Of a DNA stretch of 64,000 bases, positions 42,591 to 51,681 are shown piece by piece. Below the pieces are notes generated by a model. It was not told the origin of the DNA. It was given only the letters and a program-made list of their open reading frames with translations, and made no database searches. A program made the translations under genes and the position numbers. How positions within the stretch are numbered: the stretch's first letter is position 1; each line of letters starts with the position of its first letter. This stretch comes from Elusimicrobiota bacterium (GTDB lineage: Bacteria; Elusimicrobiota; Elusimicrobia; UBA1565; UBA9628): contig JAHFCE010000006.1 in assembly GCA_023249675.1 (NCBI GenBank), forward strand, positions 1-64,000, read 5' to 3'.

Positions 42591-44588
42591 ATGAATAAGA
42601 AGATTCAATTCGGTCTGTACACGGCCGCTGCGGGCCTAGCCTTATTCGCGGTCGCGTTGTTGGGCTCCGGAAAGAATATATTCGCCCAAATGAGCGGCGG
42701 GCTCGGGTCGAGTCTCGAGGCCATCATCAAGGCGCGGGAACTGTCCCCTGATGACGTTGAGGCGGCGTTGAAGACCTTCGTCCCGCCCGGCAGCTACGAC
42801 GAGTATTACATGTTCGCCTCCGGCGGGCAGGCGGGCAACGTCGAGGTTTTCGGCGTGCCCTCGATGCGCCTCATGAAGAATATCCCCATTTTCTCGGAGG
42901 ACTCCTGGCAGGGCTATGGGATCGGCGACAACGAAACCAAAAAACTCTTCGCCCAGGGCAAAGCCGCCGGCATGACGCAGACGTGGGGAGATGTTCATCA
43001 TCCGGCGCTCTCCGTGACCAAGGGCATGTACGACGGCCAGTTCCTGTTTGCCAACGACAAGGCCAACGGCCGTATCGGCGTCGTCGACCTGCGCGACTTT
43101 CACGTCAAGCAGATCGTCAAGAACCCGCTCATAGCCACCAACCACTGCGGCGCCAAGCTCACCGAGAATAGCGAATACTATGTGGAGGGGTCTCAGTTCG
43201 GCACTCCGCTGCCGTATACGAAATTCGTGCCGCTCGAAAGGTATAAAGAGGAGTACCGCGGTTTGGTGACGTTCTGGCCGTTCAATCGAGCCGAAGGCAA
43301 GCTGGAGCAGTCGAAGACCTTCACTATCGAACTGCCTCCGTACTATCAAGATCTTGGCGGAATGGGTAAGCAGGTCAGCAACGGCTGGGTGTTTATCAAC
43401 ACCTACAACGCCGAGATGGCCACGCCCGACGACCTCAAGGGCAAGCCTCCCATGGAAATCGCGGCTTCGCAGCGCGAGATGGACTACCTGCACATCATCA
43501 ACTGGAAGCGCGCCGAGGAACTGCTCGCCAAGGGCCAACTCAAGTACAACAGGATCAGCGGCATGCGCGTGGTCCCCATCGCAGAGGCCGTGGCCAAGGG
43601 CATCCTTTATCAGGCCGCCGAGCCCAAGAGCCCGCACGGCTCAGACGTTACGCCGGACGGACGCTTCATCACGGTCAGCGGCAAGCTCGATCCGCACGTG
43701 ACCATCTTCAGCTTCGATAAGATCCAGAAAGCCATAGCCGCCAAGAACTTCGAGGGCAAGGATGAGTTCGGCATCCCGGTGCTGCGCTTCAAGGATGTCG
43801 TCGAGGCGCAGGTCGAAGTCGGCCTGGGGCCGCTGCACACCGAGTATGACGACAAGGGCTACGCCTACACGTCGATGTTCCTTGACTCCTCGATCAACAA
43901 GTGGTCGCTGGACAAGCCGGCGGGCGGCGAGAAACCGTGGACTTTGCTCCAGTCCTTGCCCGTCCACTACAACACCGGCCACCTCGTCGTGGCCGGGGGC
44001 GACACGATCAAGCCCTACGGCAAGTATCTCGTCACCCTCAACAAGTGGTCGCTCGACCGCGCCCTGCCGGTCGGGCCTTTGCACCCGCAGAACCTTCAGT
44101 TGATCGACATCTCCGGGCCGACGATGAAGCTTCTCAGCGACACGCCGGTCGTGGGCGAGCCTCACTACGCGGTGATGATCAAGGCCGACAAGCTCAAGCC
44201 GTGGAAGGCCTATCCGGAGGTCGGCTACAGCGCGTTGGAGCGCAAGGCCAGCGCGACTTTGACCCTTCCCGGCAAGGAACGCGTCGAGCGCAACGGCAAG
44301 GATGTGCACGTGTTCATGACGGCACAGCGAAGCCATTTCACGCCCGACCGCATCGACCTCAACCAAGGAGAGAGAGTCCACCTCCACATCACGAACATCG
44401 AGAGGGCCGAGGACGCCACGCACGGCTTCGCGCTCTCGTCGCACAACATCAACCTGTCCATTGATCCGGGAGCGACCGTCGACGTCGATTTCACGGTCGA
44501 CCGCTCTGGCGTGTTCCCCTTCTATTGCAGCGAGTTTTGTTCGGCGCTGCACATGGAGATGATGGGTTATCTCACGGTCAAGAAATGA
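42591..44588 (+). CDS. nosZ: Nitrous oxide reductase NosZ (Sec-type, clade II-like)
   Basis: Periplasmic copper enzyme reducing N2O to N2, 665 residues. The N-terminus (MNKKIQFGLYTAAAGLALFA) is a Sec signal without twin arginine, a mark of clade II (atypical) NosZ. CuZ-domain His motifs include DVHHPALS and NHCGAKL, with further His in the propeller (SPHGSDVTPDGR, GPLHTEYD, GEPHYAVM). The C-terminal cupredoxin CuA site is YCSEFCSALHMEMMGYL, with THGFALSSHNI upstream. AGGAGG precedes the ATG. Its stop overlaps the next start (ATGA). Confidence 0.96.
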   Translation: MNKKIQFGLYTAAAGLALFAVALLGSGKNIFAQMSGGLGSSLEAIIKARELSPDDVEAALKTFVPPGSYDEYYMFASGGQAGNVEVFGVPSMRLMKNIPIFSEDSWQGYGIGDNETKKLFAQGKAAGMTQTWGDVHHPALSVTKGMYDGQFLFANDKANGRIGVVDLRDFHVKQIVKNPLIATNHCGAKLTENSEYYVEGSQFGTPLPYTKFVPLERYKEEYRGLVTFWPFNRAEGKLEQSKTFTIELPPYYQDLGGMGKQVSNGWVFINTYNAEMATPDDLKGKPPMEIAASQREMDYLHIINWKRAEELLAKGQLKYNRISGMRVVPIAEAVAKGILYQAAEPKSPHGSDVTPDGRFITVSGKLDPHVTIFSFDKIQKAIAAKNFEGKDEFGIPVLRFKDVVEAQVEVGLGPLHTEYDDKGYAYTSMFLDSSINKWSLDKPAGGEKPWTLLQSLPVHYNTGHLVVAGGDTIKPYGKYLVTLNKWSLDRALPVGPLHPQNLQLIDISGPTMKLLSDTPVVGEPHYAVMIKADKLKPWKAYPEVGYSALERKASATLTLPGKERVERNGKDVHVFMTAQRSHFTPDRIDLNQGERVHLHITNIERAEDATHGFALSSHNINLSIDPGATVDVDFTVDRSGVFPFYCSEFCSALHMEMMGYLTVKK

Positions 44589-47437
44589 CTTCATTCGCGT
44601 CCGGCAGCCCCGCCGTCGAGCCCTCCCAGCGCCGCTTCGCGGCGACGCTGGGCTGGGCCGCGGCGGGGTTGTTGGCCGTGTCTTTGTTCTTTCCGTATTG
44701 GCAGGCGCGGCTCATGGCGCCGCAATATCGCCAAGGGCTCACGGCCACGATGTACTCGTACAAGGTCGTGGGCGATGTCGATGAAATCGACGGTTTGAAT
44801 CATTATATCGGGATGCGCAAGCTGGGAAGCCTGGCCCGTCTTGAACGTATCGTCGCGATCCCTGCCGTGCTGCTGCTGGCCCTACTGTGCGGTTTTTCCT
44901 TTTGGCGGGGCACATACGCCCTGCGCGTCGCCGCAGCGGGAGGGACTATCTTTTTCCCAATCGCCTTTGTCGTCGATATGGCCTTTTGGATGCGTTACGC
45001 GACGAAACATCTCGACCCCATGGCCCCGCTCAAACTAAAACCGTTTTCGATACCCGTCATCGGTAGCGGACGCGTGGCGCAGTTCCATAGCGAACTCATG
45101 CCGCTGCTAGGGTTCTATCTTGCGGTCTTAGCCGCGCTTATGACGCTGGGGGCGTTTTGGCTTTCGCGCGTGAAGACGCCGCGGAACGACCTGTCGTCGC
45201 GAAGGACAGCGGCCGTCGCCTTGGCGATTGCAATCATGTCGACCGTAAGCTATCCGGCCAGCGCCGCAAACTCACTGACTGATCTCGTGGCCCGGGCGGC
45301 CCCCGGCGCCGTTATCGATCTTCCGGCCGGCCGTTACGACGCGCCGTTGATCATCGATAAGCCGATCACTCTGCGCGGAAACGGCCTTGCCGTCATCAAC
45401 GGACACGGACAGGGCACGCTGATAAAGATTAAATCTCCCGGGGTGGATTTAGAGGGATTGGTGCTGGAAAATTCTGGAGACAGCCTGCTTTTTGAAGACA
45501 GCGCCGTGCGCGTGGAAGCCGCTTCGGCCGTGGTGCGCGGCTGCCGCATGAGCGACGTTTTGTTCGGAGTGTTCCTGGTCAACGCTCCCGGCGCGCTGGT
45601 CGAGAGCAACCACATGAGCGGCAAGACCATCGATATGGGGCGCCGCGGCGACCTCGTGAGGTCCTGGAACAGCGACCGAATTACTCTGCGCAAAAACTTG
45701 CTCGAGGGGGGGCGCGATACGGTGTTATGGTTTTCCACGGGATCGATCGTCGAATCGAACACGGTTCGCGATGGCCGCTACGGCCTGCATTTCATGTACA
45801 CCAACAACGCCGTGGTGCGAGAGAATATTTTTCAGGGGAACTCCGTCGGCCTCTACGTGATGTATTCGAAAGAACTTCGCATCGAGGACAATCGCTTTGA
45901 AAACCATCGCGGCCCCAGCGGCGCGGCCCTGGGCCTTAAGGAGAGCGACTCGATCTGGGTCTCCCATAATTTTTTTCTCGGAAACCGTCAGGGCATCTAC
46001 ATCGACGGATCGCCTCTCATCGAGGAAAACTCGAACACGTTTACGAAGAATTCATTCGTTTATAACGACATCGGGATTTCCGTGCTCCCCGGGGTCAAGG
46101 GCAATTCCTTTTTCAGCAACGCTTTCGTGGACAACCTGCAGCAGGTCTCTCTGCGCGGAGGCGGCCAACTCCGTGGCAACGCATGGAGCCGGGCGGGGCA
46201 AGGCAACTTCTGGAGCGACTACGCGGGCTATGGCGCGGCGGGAGCGGCCATCGGCAGTCTTCCGTACCGGCAGGACAGCGCCTGGGAGAGCCTCATGGAC
46301 CGGCAGCCATTGGCGCGCTTTTTCCTATTCACGCCGGCCGCGCAAGCCGTCGAATTGGCCGGCCGGGCATTCCCTCTTTTTCGGCCCAAGCCTGTGCTGA
46401 CCGATGAATTTCCTCTATTGGCGCCGCCAGCCGGGCTTCCGTCCGCGCCCATGGCACCTATTCAAGCCGGCATGGAATTCCCAATCGGGCTTCTTTTTGT
46501 GTCCGGCCTGCTTCTCTGGATTCCCCGCCTGCGTCCCAGACGCGCGGCGACAGCCCTAACTCCTCAAGCCAATATCCCGGCTTTGGAGGCTTCGAATGTG
46601 TCGAAATCCTTCGCGGGACAGGCCGTGTTAAGCGATCTCGATGTTCGCATCGAGCCGGGGCGGAGTGTCGTTCTCTGGGGGGCGAACGGAGCCGGCAAGA
46701 GCACGTTCATTCGCTGCCTGCTCGGCCTGCACGGTTATGAGGGCTCGATTCGAATCTTCGGCCGCGACGCGCAAAGCGACGGGGAGTCGGCCAGAGCGTT
46801 TGTTGGGTACGTCGCCCAGGAGTTCGCGGGCTACCACTGGACCGTACGTGAGGCTATGGAATTCATGGCCGACTTACGCGGGGTCGCCCGCGAACGTATC
46901 GCTCCGACCCTGGCGCGCTGCGGACTTTCAGGCTGCGAGGGGAAGGCTGTTCCCCAGCTTTCCGGCGGCATGAAGCAGAAACTCGCGCTCGCGCAGGCGC
47001 TGCTCGCCGATCCGCCGCTTCTCGTCCTCGACGAACCCTGCTCCAGTCTCGACCCGAAGAGCCGCGCCGAGTTTCTGCACATACTGCAGGGGCTCAAGGG
47101 TTCGCGCACGATCTTGATGACGAGCCATCGCGTCGAAGAAGCCTCGGCCCTGGCCGATCTCGTTCTTTGGCTCGAGGCCGGCCGCCCGGCTCGGCTTCTC
47201 TCCCGGGAGGAATTTGTGCGCGAGGTCAGCGCCGGCCGGCCGCTCTGGGTAGAACTTCAGGAACGTGGACTGAGGCCGCGGGCGCTGGAAGCGCTCGCGA
47301 AAGCAGGCTTCTCGGCCAAACTCAACGGACACGGCATCTGGGTCGAGGCCGAGCCGGGCCGCGTTTCTCCAATGCTCGAGGCCCTCAGTGCCGCTGGAAT
47401 ATCCGTTCGCGATCTGCGGCGGGAGATAGCGTCATGA
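44585..47437 (+). CDS. Membrane domain / NosD / NosF triple fusion
   Basis: One 950-residue chain joining three nos functions. Residues 1-200 are a four-TM domain (TMs about 20-38, 88-107, 117-136, 170-193) with PYWQARLMAPQYRQGL and DGLNHYIGM, as in the membrane protein (NosB-like) that follows nosZ in clade II clusters. A further hydrophobic segment (207-227) leads into a NosD periplasmic beta-helix (about 228-600; GRYGLHFMYTNNAVV). TM 632-648 returns the chain to the cytoplasm, where residues 665-950 form the NosF ATPase: GANGAGKS (699-706), LSGGM (792-796), LLVLDEP (812-818). Topology is coherent for copper-site maturation. Confidence 0.88.
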   Translation: MTSFASGSPAVEPSQRRFAATLGWAAAGLLAVSLFFPYWQARLMAPQYRQGLTATMYSYKVVGDVDEIDGLNHYIGMRKLGSLARLERIVAIPAVLLLALLCGFSFWRGTYALRVAAAGGTIFFPIAFVVDMAFWMRYATKHLDPMAPLKLKPFSIPVIGSGRVAQFHSELMPLLGFYLAVLAALMTLGAFWLSRVKTPRNDLSSRRTAAVALAIAIMSTVSYPASAANSLTDLVARAAPGAVIDLPAGRYDAPLIIDKPITLRGNGLAVINGHGQGTLIKIKSPGVDLEGLVLENSGDSLLFEDSAVRVEAASAVVRGCRMSDVLFGVFLVNAPGALVESNHMSGKTIDMGRRGDLVRSWNSDRITLRKNLLEGGRDTVLWFSTGSIVESNTVRDGRYGLHFMYTNNAVVRENIFQGNSVGLYVMYSKELRIEDNRFENHRGPSGAALGLKESDSIWVSHNFFLGNRQGIYIDGSPLIEENSNTFTKNSFVYNDIGISVLPGVKGNSFFSNAFVDNLQQVSLRGGGQLRGNAWSRAGQGNFWSDYAGYGAAGAAIGSLPYRQDSAWESLMDRQPLARFFLFTPAAQAVELAGRAFPLFRPKPVLTDEFPLLAPPAGLPSAPMAPIQAGMEFPIGLLFVSGLLLWIPRLRPRRAATALTPQANIPALEASNVSKSFAGQAVLSDLDVRIEPGRSVVLWGANGAGKSTFIRCLLGLHGYEGSIRIFGRDAQSDGESARAFVGYVAQEFAGYHWTVREAMEFMADLRGVARERIAPTLARCGLSGCEGKAVPQLSGGMKQKLALAQALLADPPLLVLDEPCSSLDPKSRAEFLHILQGLKGSRTILMTSHRVEEASALADLVLWLEAGRPARLLSREEFVREVSAGRPLWVELQERGLRPRALEALAKAGFSAKLNGHGIWVEAEPGRVSPMLEALSAAGISVRDLRREIAS

Positions 47438-48273
47438 GATACCCGATCATCGAAGTCATGGCCGCCAAAGAGATGCGCGACGCCGCGCGCAGCCGATGGC
47501 TGGCGGGTTTTATCGCGACGTTCCTCGTTCTGGGCGGCGCGCTGATGCTTGTCGGCTCGATGAGTTCGGCCTTTGGCGGCTCGGCGGGCTTTGGCCGCAC
47601 CACGGCCGCTCTGGTCAACCTCGTACTTTTGGTCGTGCCTCTGATGGGTTTGACAGCGGGGGCGTTGGCGTTCTCTCTAGAACGCGAGCGCGGCACGCTC
47701 GAAGGCCTGCTCTCGCTCCCCGTGCGGACCGACGAGCTGTTCTGGGCGAAGTTCGGCGGGCTTGCCGGCGCGTTGTCGGCGGCGGTCGCGCTCTCGTTCG
47801 GGCTCTTGGGGCTGGGGCTTGCCGCGCGCGGCGGATTCGGTCACGCGGCGGCGTACGCGAGTTGTCTTGCCGCCACCTTGCTCCTGGCCCTCATCTCTCT
47901 TGCGCTTGGCCTCCTTCTTTCGGTGTTGGCGCGGCGCGTGGCCACGGCGTTGGGTTGGGCGCTTCTGCTTTGGTTGGTCTTGGTTTTTGCGGGCGACTTA
48001 GGCCTCCTCGGCACGAGCTTGGCCGTGCGCCTTCGCCCCGGCGCGCTTTTAGCCGCGGCCTGGCTTAATCCCTTAAGCCTCTACCGCCTGCTCGCCATCG
48101 ACGCCACGGCGGCGGGGCTCGAGATGCTGGGCCCGGCGGGACGCTGCGCTCAAGACATTTTGGGAAGTTGGCTTCGGCCGGCCGCCTTGGCGGGCCTTCT
48201 GGCTTGGCTCGGGGCCGCGTTAGCCGTGGCGCTCGGGCTGTTCCGCCGTGATCCAATCGGACGCGGAGTATGA
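47434..48273 (+). CDS. nosY: ABC permease NosY
   Basis: A 279-residue inner-membrane permease partner of the NosF ATPase domain. It has a cytoplasmic start (VMAAKEMRDAARSRWL) and about six TMs, with ALAFSLERERGTLEGLLSLPVRTDELFWAKF after TM2, the NosY/ABC-2 coupling-helix region. The ATG at 47434 overlaps the fusion-gene stop (ATGA); the longer frame upstream is inside nosF. It overlaps nosL by 4 bp. Confidence 0.9.
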   Translation: MRYPIIEVMAAKEMRDAARSRWLAGFIATFLVLGGALMLVGSMSSAFGGSAGFGRTTAALVNLVLLVVPLMGLTAGALAFSLERERGTLEGLLSLPVRTDELFWAKFGGLAGALSAAVALSFGLLGLGLAARGGFGHAAAYASCLAATLLLALISLALGLLLSVLARRVATALGWALLLWLVLVFAGDLGLLGTSLAVRLRPGALLAAAWLNPLSLYRLLAIDATAAGLEMLGPAGRCAQDILGSWLRPAALAGLLAWLGAALAVALGLFRRDPIGRGV

Positions 48274-48692
48274 AAAAACTAGCGCTGGCCGCCGCGCTTA
48301 TCTTTTCGGCTTGCGCGCGCTCGGGTAGCGATCTGCCCGCGATACATTACGGGCGGGACGCCTGCGCGCGCTGCGGCATGATCATCGGCGAGGAACGCTT
48401 CGCTGCGGGCTACGTCGGGGCCGACGGCGAGACCGTGGCTTTCGACGATCTGGGAGAGTTCCTGACCGCCGTTTCCAAAGATCCGGCCTTGGTCGCCAAG
48501 TCCCATGTTCACGACGCTCAGGACGGCCGCTGGCTGCGCGCCTCCCAAGCCGTTTTCGTCAAGTTGTCGGGCTTAGCCACGCCGATGGGCTCCGGTTATG
48601 CGGCTTTCGGTTCGGAAGCGGAAGCAAAAGACTATGCGCGCCGCCTGGGCAGGTCGTTTGCAGAACCTGTCGTGACTTTGGCTTCCCGATGA
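48270..48692 (+). CDS. nosL: Copper chaperone lipoprotein NosL
   Basis: A 140-residue lipoprotein with lipobox LIFSAC (Cys15). The mature domain has the NosL copper motif CARCGMII (near 33-40), VAFDDLGEFL and VKLSGLATPMGSGYAAFGSEAEAKDYA. NosL delivers Cu(I) for NosZ cluster assembly. It overlaps nosY by 4 bp and is the last clear nos gene. nosR and nosX are absent from the window, as is usual for Sec-type systems; nosG, nosH and nosC pairs are also absent. Confidence 0.93.
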   Translation: MKKLALAAALIFSACARSGSDLPAIHYGRDACARCGMIIGEERFAAGYVGADGETVAFDDLGEFLTAVSKDPALVAKSHVHDAQDGRWLRASQAVFVKLSGLATPMGSGYAAFGSEAEAKDYARRLGRSFAEPVVTLASR

Positions 48693-48708
48693 GCTCGTTA
48701 GAGCCGAC

Positions 48709-49104
48709 ATGATGATTCGCCGCAGAGGGTCCGTCTGCCGTCTTTTGCTCGCCGCCACTTTGCTGTACGGTTCCGGCGCGCATTGGCTACTCATGCAAGG
48801 CAGCGCGTGGGCGAACATGCTTGCGGCGCGCGCGCGGCGGGGCTCGATCGCCGAAGCCGTGGCGACGACGTTCGACGGCCGCCACCCATGCCGGGTCTGC
48901 CTCGCCGTTCGCCGCGGCGCCGGCGGTCCCGCGCCTCTCGGATTCACTCGTCCCTCGCCCAGCGTGGATTTCGCCTTTTCCGCCGGTCCCGCTTCGATCC
49001 CCGCCGCATCCGTTTTGCTGCCGTCGTCATCCGCGCCACAGATCTCTGATTCGATTCCACACGCCCCTCCGCTCCCACCGCCCAAGACCATCCAGGTCGC
49101 CTGA
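48709..49104 (+). CDS. Small membrane-anchored protein with HPCxxC motif
   Basis: A 131-residue protein of unknown function. A hydrophobic segment is at about 11-30, then AVATTFDGRHPCRVCLAV with Cys61 and Cys64, then a Pro/Ser-rich tail ending in PPLPPPKTIQVA. The TFDGxHPCxxC pattern recurs in small hypothetical proteins near copper and respiratory genes, and would suit metal binding. It follows nosL by 16 bp, so a role in copper handling for NosZ is possible but unproven. Confidence 0.6.
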   Translation: MMIRRRGSVCRLLLAATLLYGSGAHWLLMQGSAWANMLAARARRGSIAEAVATTFDGRHPCRVCLAVRRGAGGPAPLGFTRPSPSVDFAFSAGPASIPAASVLLPSSSAPQISDSIPHAPPLPPPKTIQVA

Positions 49105-49170
49105 CGTTCCACCTCGCTTCTCACCCAACGCGAGGCTAACAACGCCGCTCATGACACCTGGAGGTGCATT

Positions 49171-50169
49171 ATGTTCCGACGCATCGCTTTCATCCTTACC
49201 ACTTTAGCCGCCTTCGCCGCCCGTCCGGCCGCCGCCAGTTGCGGCGCGGCCTCGTGCTCCGTCGATCCAATCATGCATGAGCCTTCCGCGGCGGGTCGCA
49301 TGCGCCTCGACGTGTCGTTTCAATACATCGATCAAGGGACGCCCCGTGTCGGGGACCGTCGTGCCGACGTCGGCGAAGACCCAAATCCGGATCACAATGA
49401 GGTGCGCTCGATCAATCGCCTCTGGAATACGCGACTCGATTACGATTTCTCGCCGCGCTGGGGCGTCGGAATAACCTTGCCGTTCTTCGCGCGAACGCAC
49501 GACCACATCGACACAGCCAGCGGCGACTTAAACCGCTGGAAGTTCACCGGCGTCGGGGACCTGATGGTTGAGACGCGCTGGGCCGCCTGGCGTGGCGACG
49601 GACCGGCGGCCCCGGTCGTCACTTTGACGCTGGCTGGGAAATTCCCGACCGGGCGGACCGGCGCTCACAACGAAACGGACAACGCAGAGGTCCCGATCCA
49701 ACCGGGCTCGGGTTCTTACGACGCGGTCGGCGGGATCGTCTACTCGCAGAGTCTGCCGAAACTGATCGAGACGCCTCGCACGCCCTCGCTCTTCGCCAGC
49801 GCGAGCTACCGAAAGAACGGTTCAGGCTCTCGCGGCTATGTCGTCGGCGACGTGTTCGACGGCCGCGTCGGCGCGACAGTGCCGGTTTGGTCGAAGCTGG
49901 ACCTGCTCGGCCAGATCGATTGGCGCGTGCGGCGCCGCGACCAGGCCGGAGAGACGACCGAGGACGTGTCGTTCACGGGAGGAGAGTCGCTCCACCTGAG
50001 CCCCGGCCTCCGCTGGCATTGGAGTAAGGGGATCTCGACCTACGTCTACGCTCAACTGCCCATCTATCAATACGTTAACCGCGAGCAATTGACCTCGGAC
50101 GTCAACTGGCACCTGGGGCTGACCTGGGAGTTTGCCGCGCCGGCGTTACGCACAAAATCACATTTTTGA
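49171..50169 (+). CDS. Outer-membrane beta-barrel protein of unknown substrate
   Basis: A 332-residue protein with a signal peptide (FILTTLAAFAARPAAA) and a mature N-terminus CGAASC. It is followed by repeated strand patterns alternating with periplasmic turns (TRLDYDFSPRWGVGITLPFFAR, GDLMVETRWAAWRG, VVTLTLAGKFPTGR, YVYAQLPIYQYV), as in outer-membrane transporter-like barrels (MetA/phenol-degradation-like). A GGAGGTGCATT ribosome site precedes the ATG. It lies downstream of the nos genes; copper or small-molecule passage is conceivable. Confidence 0.65.
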   Translation: MFRRIAFILTTLAAFAARPAAASCGAASCSVDPIMHEPSAAGRMRLDVSFQYIDQGTPRVGDRRADVGEDPNPDHNEVRSINRLWNTRLDYDFSPRWGVGITLPFFARTHDHIDTASGDLNRWKFTGVGDLMVETRWAAWRGDGPAAPVVTLTLAGKFPTGRTGAHNETDNAEVPIQPGSGSYDAVGGIVYSQSLPKLIETPRTPSLFASASYRKNGSGSRGYVVGDVFDGRVGATVPVWSKLDLLGQIDWRVRRRDQAGETTEDVSFTGGESLHLSPGLRWHWSKGISTYVYAQLPIYQYVNREQLTSDVNWHLGLTWEFAAPALRTKSHF

Positions 50170-50190
50170 AGCAGAGCTGATTCAAACAAG

Positions 50191-50227
50191 AGAGGCCGGA
50201 GCCATTGACAAACTGGCTCCGGCCTCT
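50191..50227 (-). terminator. Strong hairpin terminator, probably of tRNA-His
   Basis: A perfect 14-bp stem (50191-50204 with 50214-50227, agaggccggagcca and its complement) around a 9-nt loop. On the minus strand it is followed by CTTGTTTG, moderately T-rich. It lies between the convergent barrel gene and tRNA-His and may stop transcription from both sides. Confidence 0.7.
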
Positions 50228-50244
50228 TGACACGTCAAGATCCG

Positions 50245-50319
50245 GGTGACCGAGGGGACTTGAACCCCCGACCTCAGCGTTCACAGCGCTGCGCTCTAAC
50301 CAGCTGAGCTACGGCCACC
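50245..50319 (-). tRNA. tRNA-His (GTG)
   Basis: The minus strand folds as a full cloverleaf: acceptor GTGGCCG/CGGTCAC, D arm GCTC...GAGC, anticodon stem CAGCG/CGCTG with loop CTGTGAA, and T arm GGGGG-TTCAAGT-CCCCT. The anticodon GTG (plus-strand 50282-50284) reads His codons. The encoded extra G at -1 (plus-strand c319) and discriminator C73 (plus-strand g245) are the tRNA-His identity pair. CCA is not encoded. A TATGAT (50335-50330) lies 10 nt before the 5' end. Confidence 0.95.
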
Positions 50320-50421
50320 ATCGGAGGAGATCATACCACTTTCGCGCCCAGCTCCCATCTAGGCCCTTAGGCCCAGGGAGACCCAGGCCCCACGCCCCAT
50401 GCGCGCCTTCCTCGGCGCCGG

Positions 50422-50433
50422 TATACTGAGGTC
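50422..50433 (+). promoter_or_regulatory. Predicted promoter of the TPR gene
   Basis: TATACT (50422-50427) lies 6 nt before the ATG at 50434. An AAGGA at 50437-50441 could instead serve in-frame ATGs at 50446 or 50449, so leaderless initiation is less certain for this gene. Confidence 0.4.
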
Positions 50434-51675
50434 ATGAAGGAAAACATGATGAAGACGAGCCGCACCGTCCTCGCCCTTGCGTTGGCCGCCCTTCTCTTCA
50501 CCCCTCCGGCCCACGCCTCCAAGAATAAGAAAATGGCCAAGTCCAAGGCCAATCCTGAGGCGCAGCGCCTCATGTCCGCAGGTCTCGCCAATCTCGAGAA
50601 AGGTGAAATCTCTGCGGCGATCGCGACGTTCAACAAAGCCGTGCGCAAGAAAGGCTCGGTTTCGGCCTACTTCCTGCTGGGCTGGGCGCACTATCAGCGC
50701 GGCTTCACGAAAGGCTCGACCGAGACCGCCGACCGCGACGACGCCCAGTCCGCGATCGACGCCTACACGATGGCCCTCAGCCTTGATCCCTCCCTTAAGG
50801 AGCTGCCGGACGCCTCCCGCCTGTACTTCTCGATGGCGCTGTGCTACGAGGCCGTGCAGTCCTACGGCCAGGCACTCGACGCCTACAAGATGGCCCTGCG
50901 CGCCGCCCCGGACAAGGCCCTGATCCCGATGCACGCCGCCCGCCTACGCCTGAAGATGGGTGACGCGTCCAAAGCCGTCTCGAACATCGAGCTTGCCCTG
51001 CAGAAGGCGGGCAAGACCGGTCAGATGAAAATGCTGCGCGACGCCGTGCGCCGCGACCCCGTTTTCGCTCCGCTGATCGCCCATGCTCCTTCCCGCATGG
51101 CGCTCGGCCTCGACGAAGGCGCGGACGGCGCCATGGTGGCCGACATCGGCGCCCGCAAGGAAGAGATGCGCGATTCCGTCCGCGACACCGCGCCAAAGCC
51201 CGCCGCCCCCGCCTCGGACGTCCAGGTGCTCGAGAAGCTCGCCTCAGGCGACATCGAATTCAAATTCCGCCGCTACACGTCCGCCGTCTCGGCCTACGAT
51301 GAGGCCCTGGCCCTCGATCGGGAACGCCTGACCCTCGGCGCGCCGCAGATCGCCTCGGTTTACGAAAAAATAGGCACGGCCTACAACAAGCTGGGCCAGT
51401 CAGAGGTCGCTATCCGCTCCCTGCAGAAATCACTCCAGCAGAATCCGATGAACCCATCGGCGCACTACCAGATCGCCCTCGCCTACGCGATGTCAGGCAA
51501 GACGGCGGTCGCGCTCAACGCCCTTAAAGAGTCTTTCAAATCCTGCGTTGGCCCCGGCGATCTGCGCCGCTTCGTGATACAGGCCAAGACCGACACCGAG
51601 CTCGAAGCGGTGCGCGATCTGCCGGCCTTCCGCTCCGCCGTTGACCAATACGCCGATCGCGTCGCCCTGCGCTGA
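50434..51675 (+). CDS. Secreted TPR-repeat protein
   Basis: A 413-residue protein with a signal peptide (RTVLALALAALLFTPPAHA), so periplasmic. Tetratricopeptide-type helix pairs are visible at about 45-75 (AQRLMSAGLANLEKGEISAAIATFNKAV), 75-160 and 270-370 (ASVYEKIGTAYNKLGQSEVAIRSLQKSLQQNPMNPSAHYQIALAYAMSGKTAVALNAL). Such proteins scaffold envelope complexes; the partner is unknown. It stands alone upstream of the FNR-like gene. Confidence 0.75.
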   Translation: MKENMMKTSRTVLALALAALLFTPPAHASKNKKMAKSKANPEAQRLMSAGLANLEKGEISAAIATFNKAVRKKGSVSAYFLLGWAHYQRGFTKGSTETADRDDAQSAIDAYTMALSLDPSLKELPDASRLYFSMALCYEAVQSYGQALDAYKMALRAAPDKALIPMHAARLRLKMGDASKAVSNIELALQKAGKTGQMKMLRDAVRRDPVFAPLIAHAPSRMALGLDEGADGAMVADIGARKEEMRDSVRDTAPKPAAPASDVQVLEKLASGDIEFKFRRYTSAVSAYDEALALDRERLTLGAPQIASVYEKIGTAYNKLGQSEVAIRSLQKSLQQNPMNPSAHYQIALAYAMSGKTAVALNALKESFKSCVGPGDLRRFVIQAKTDTELEAVRDLPAFRSAVDQYADRVALR

Positions 51676-51681
51676 AGTTGC

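Noticed and set aside
50225-50240. Short palindrome TCTTGACACGTCAAGA as a regulator site
   Set aside because: It overlaps the strong hairpin between tRNA-His and the barrel gene and lies downstream of both, so a terminator or chance origin is more likely.
50245-50319. tRNA-His as an integration site for a genomic island
   Set aside because: No integrase gene and no repeated 3' tRNA segment is visible in the window.
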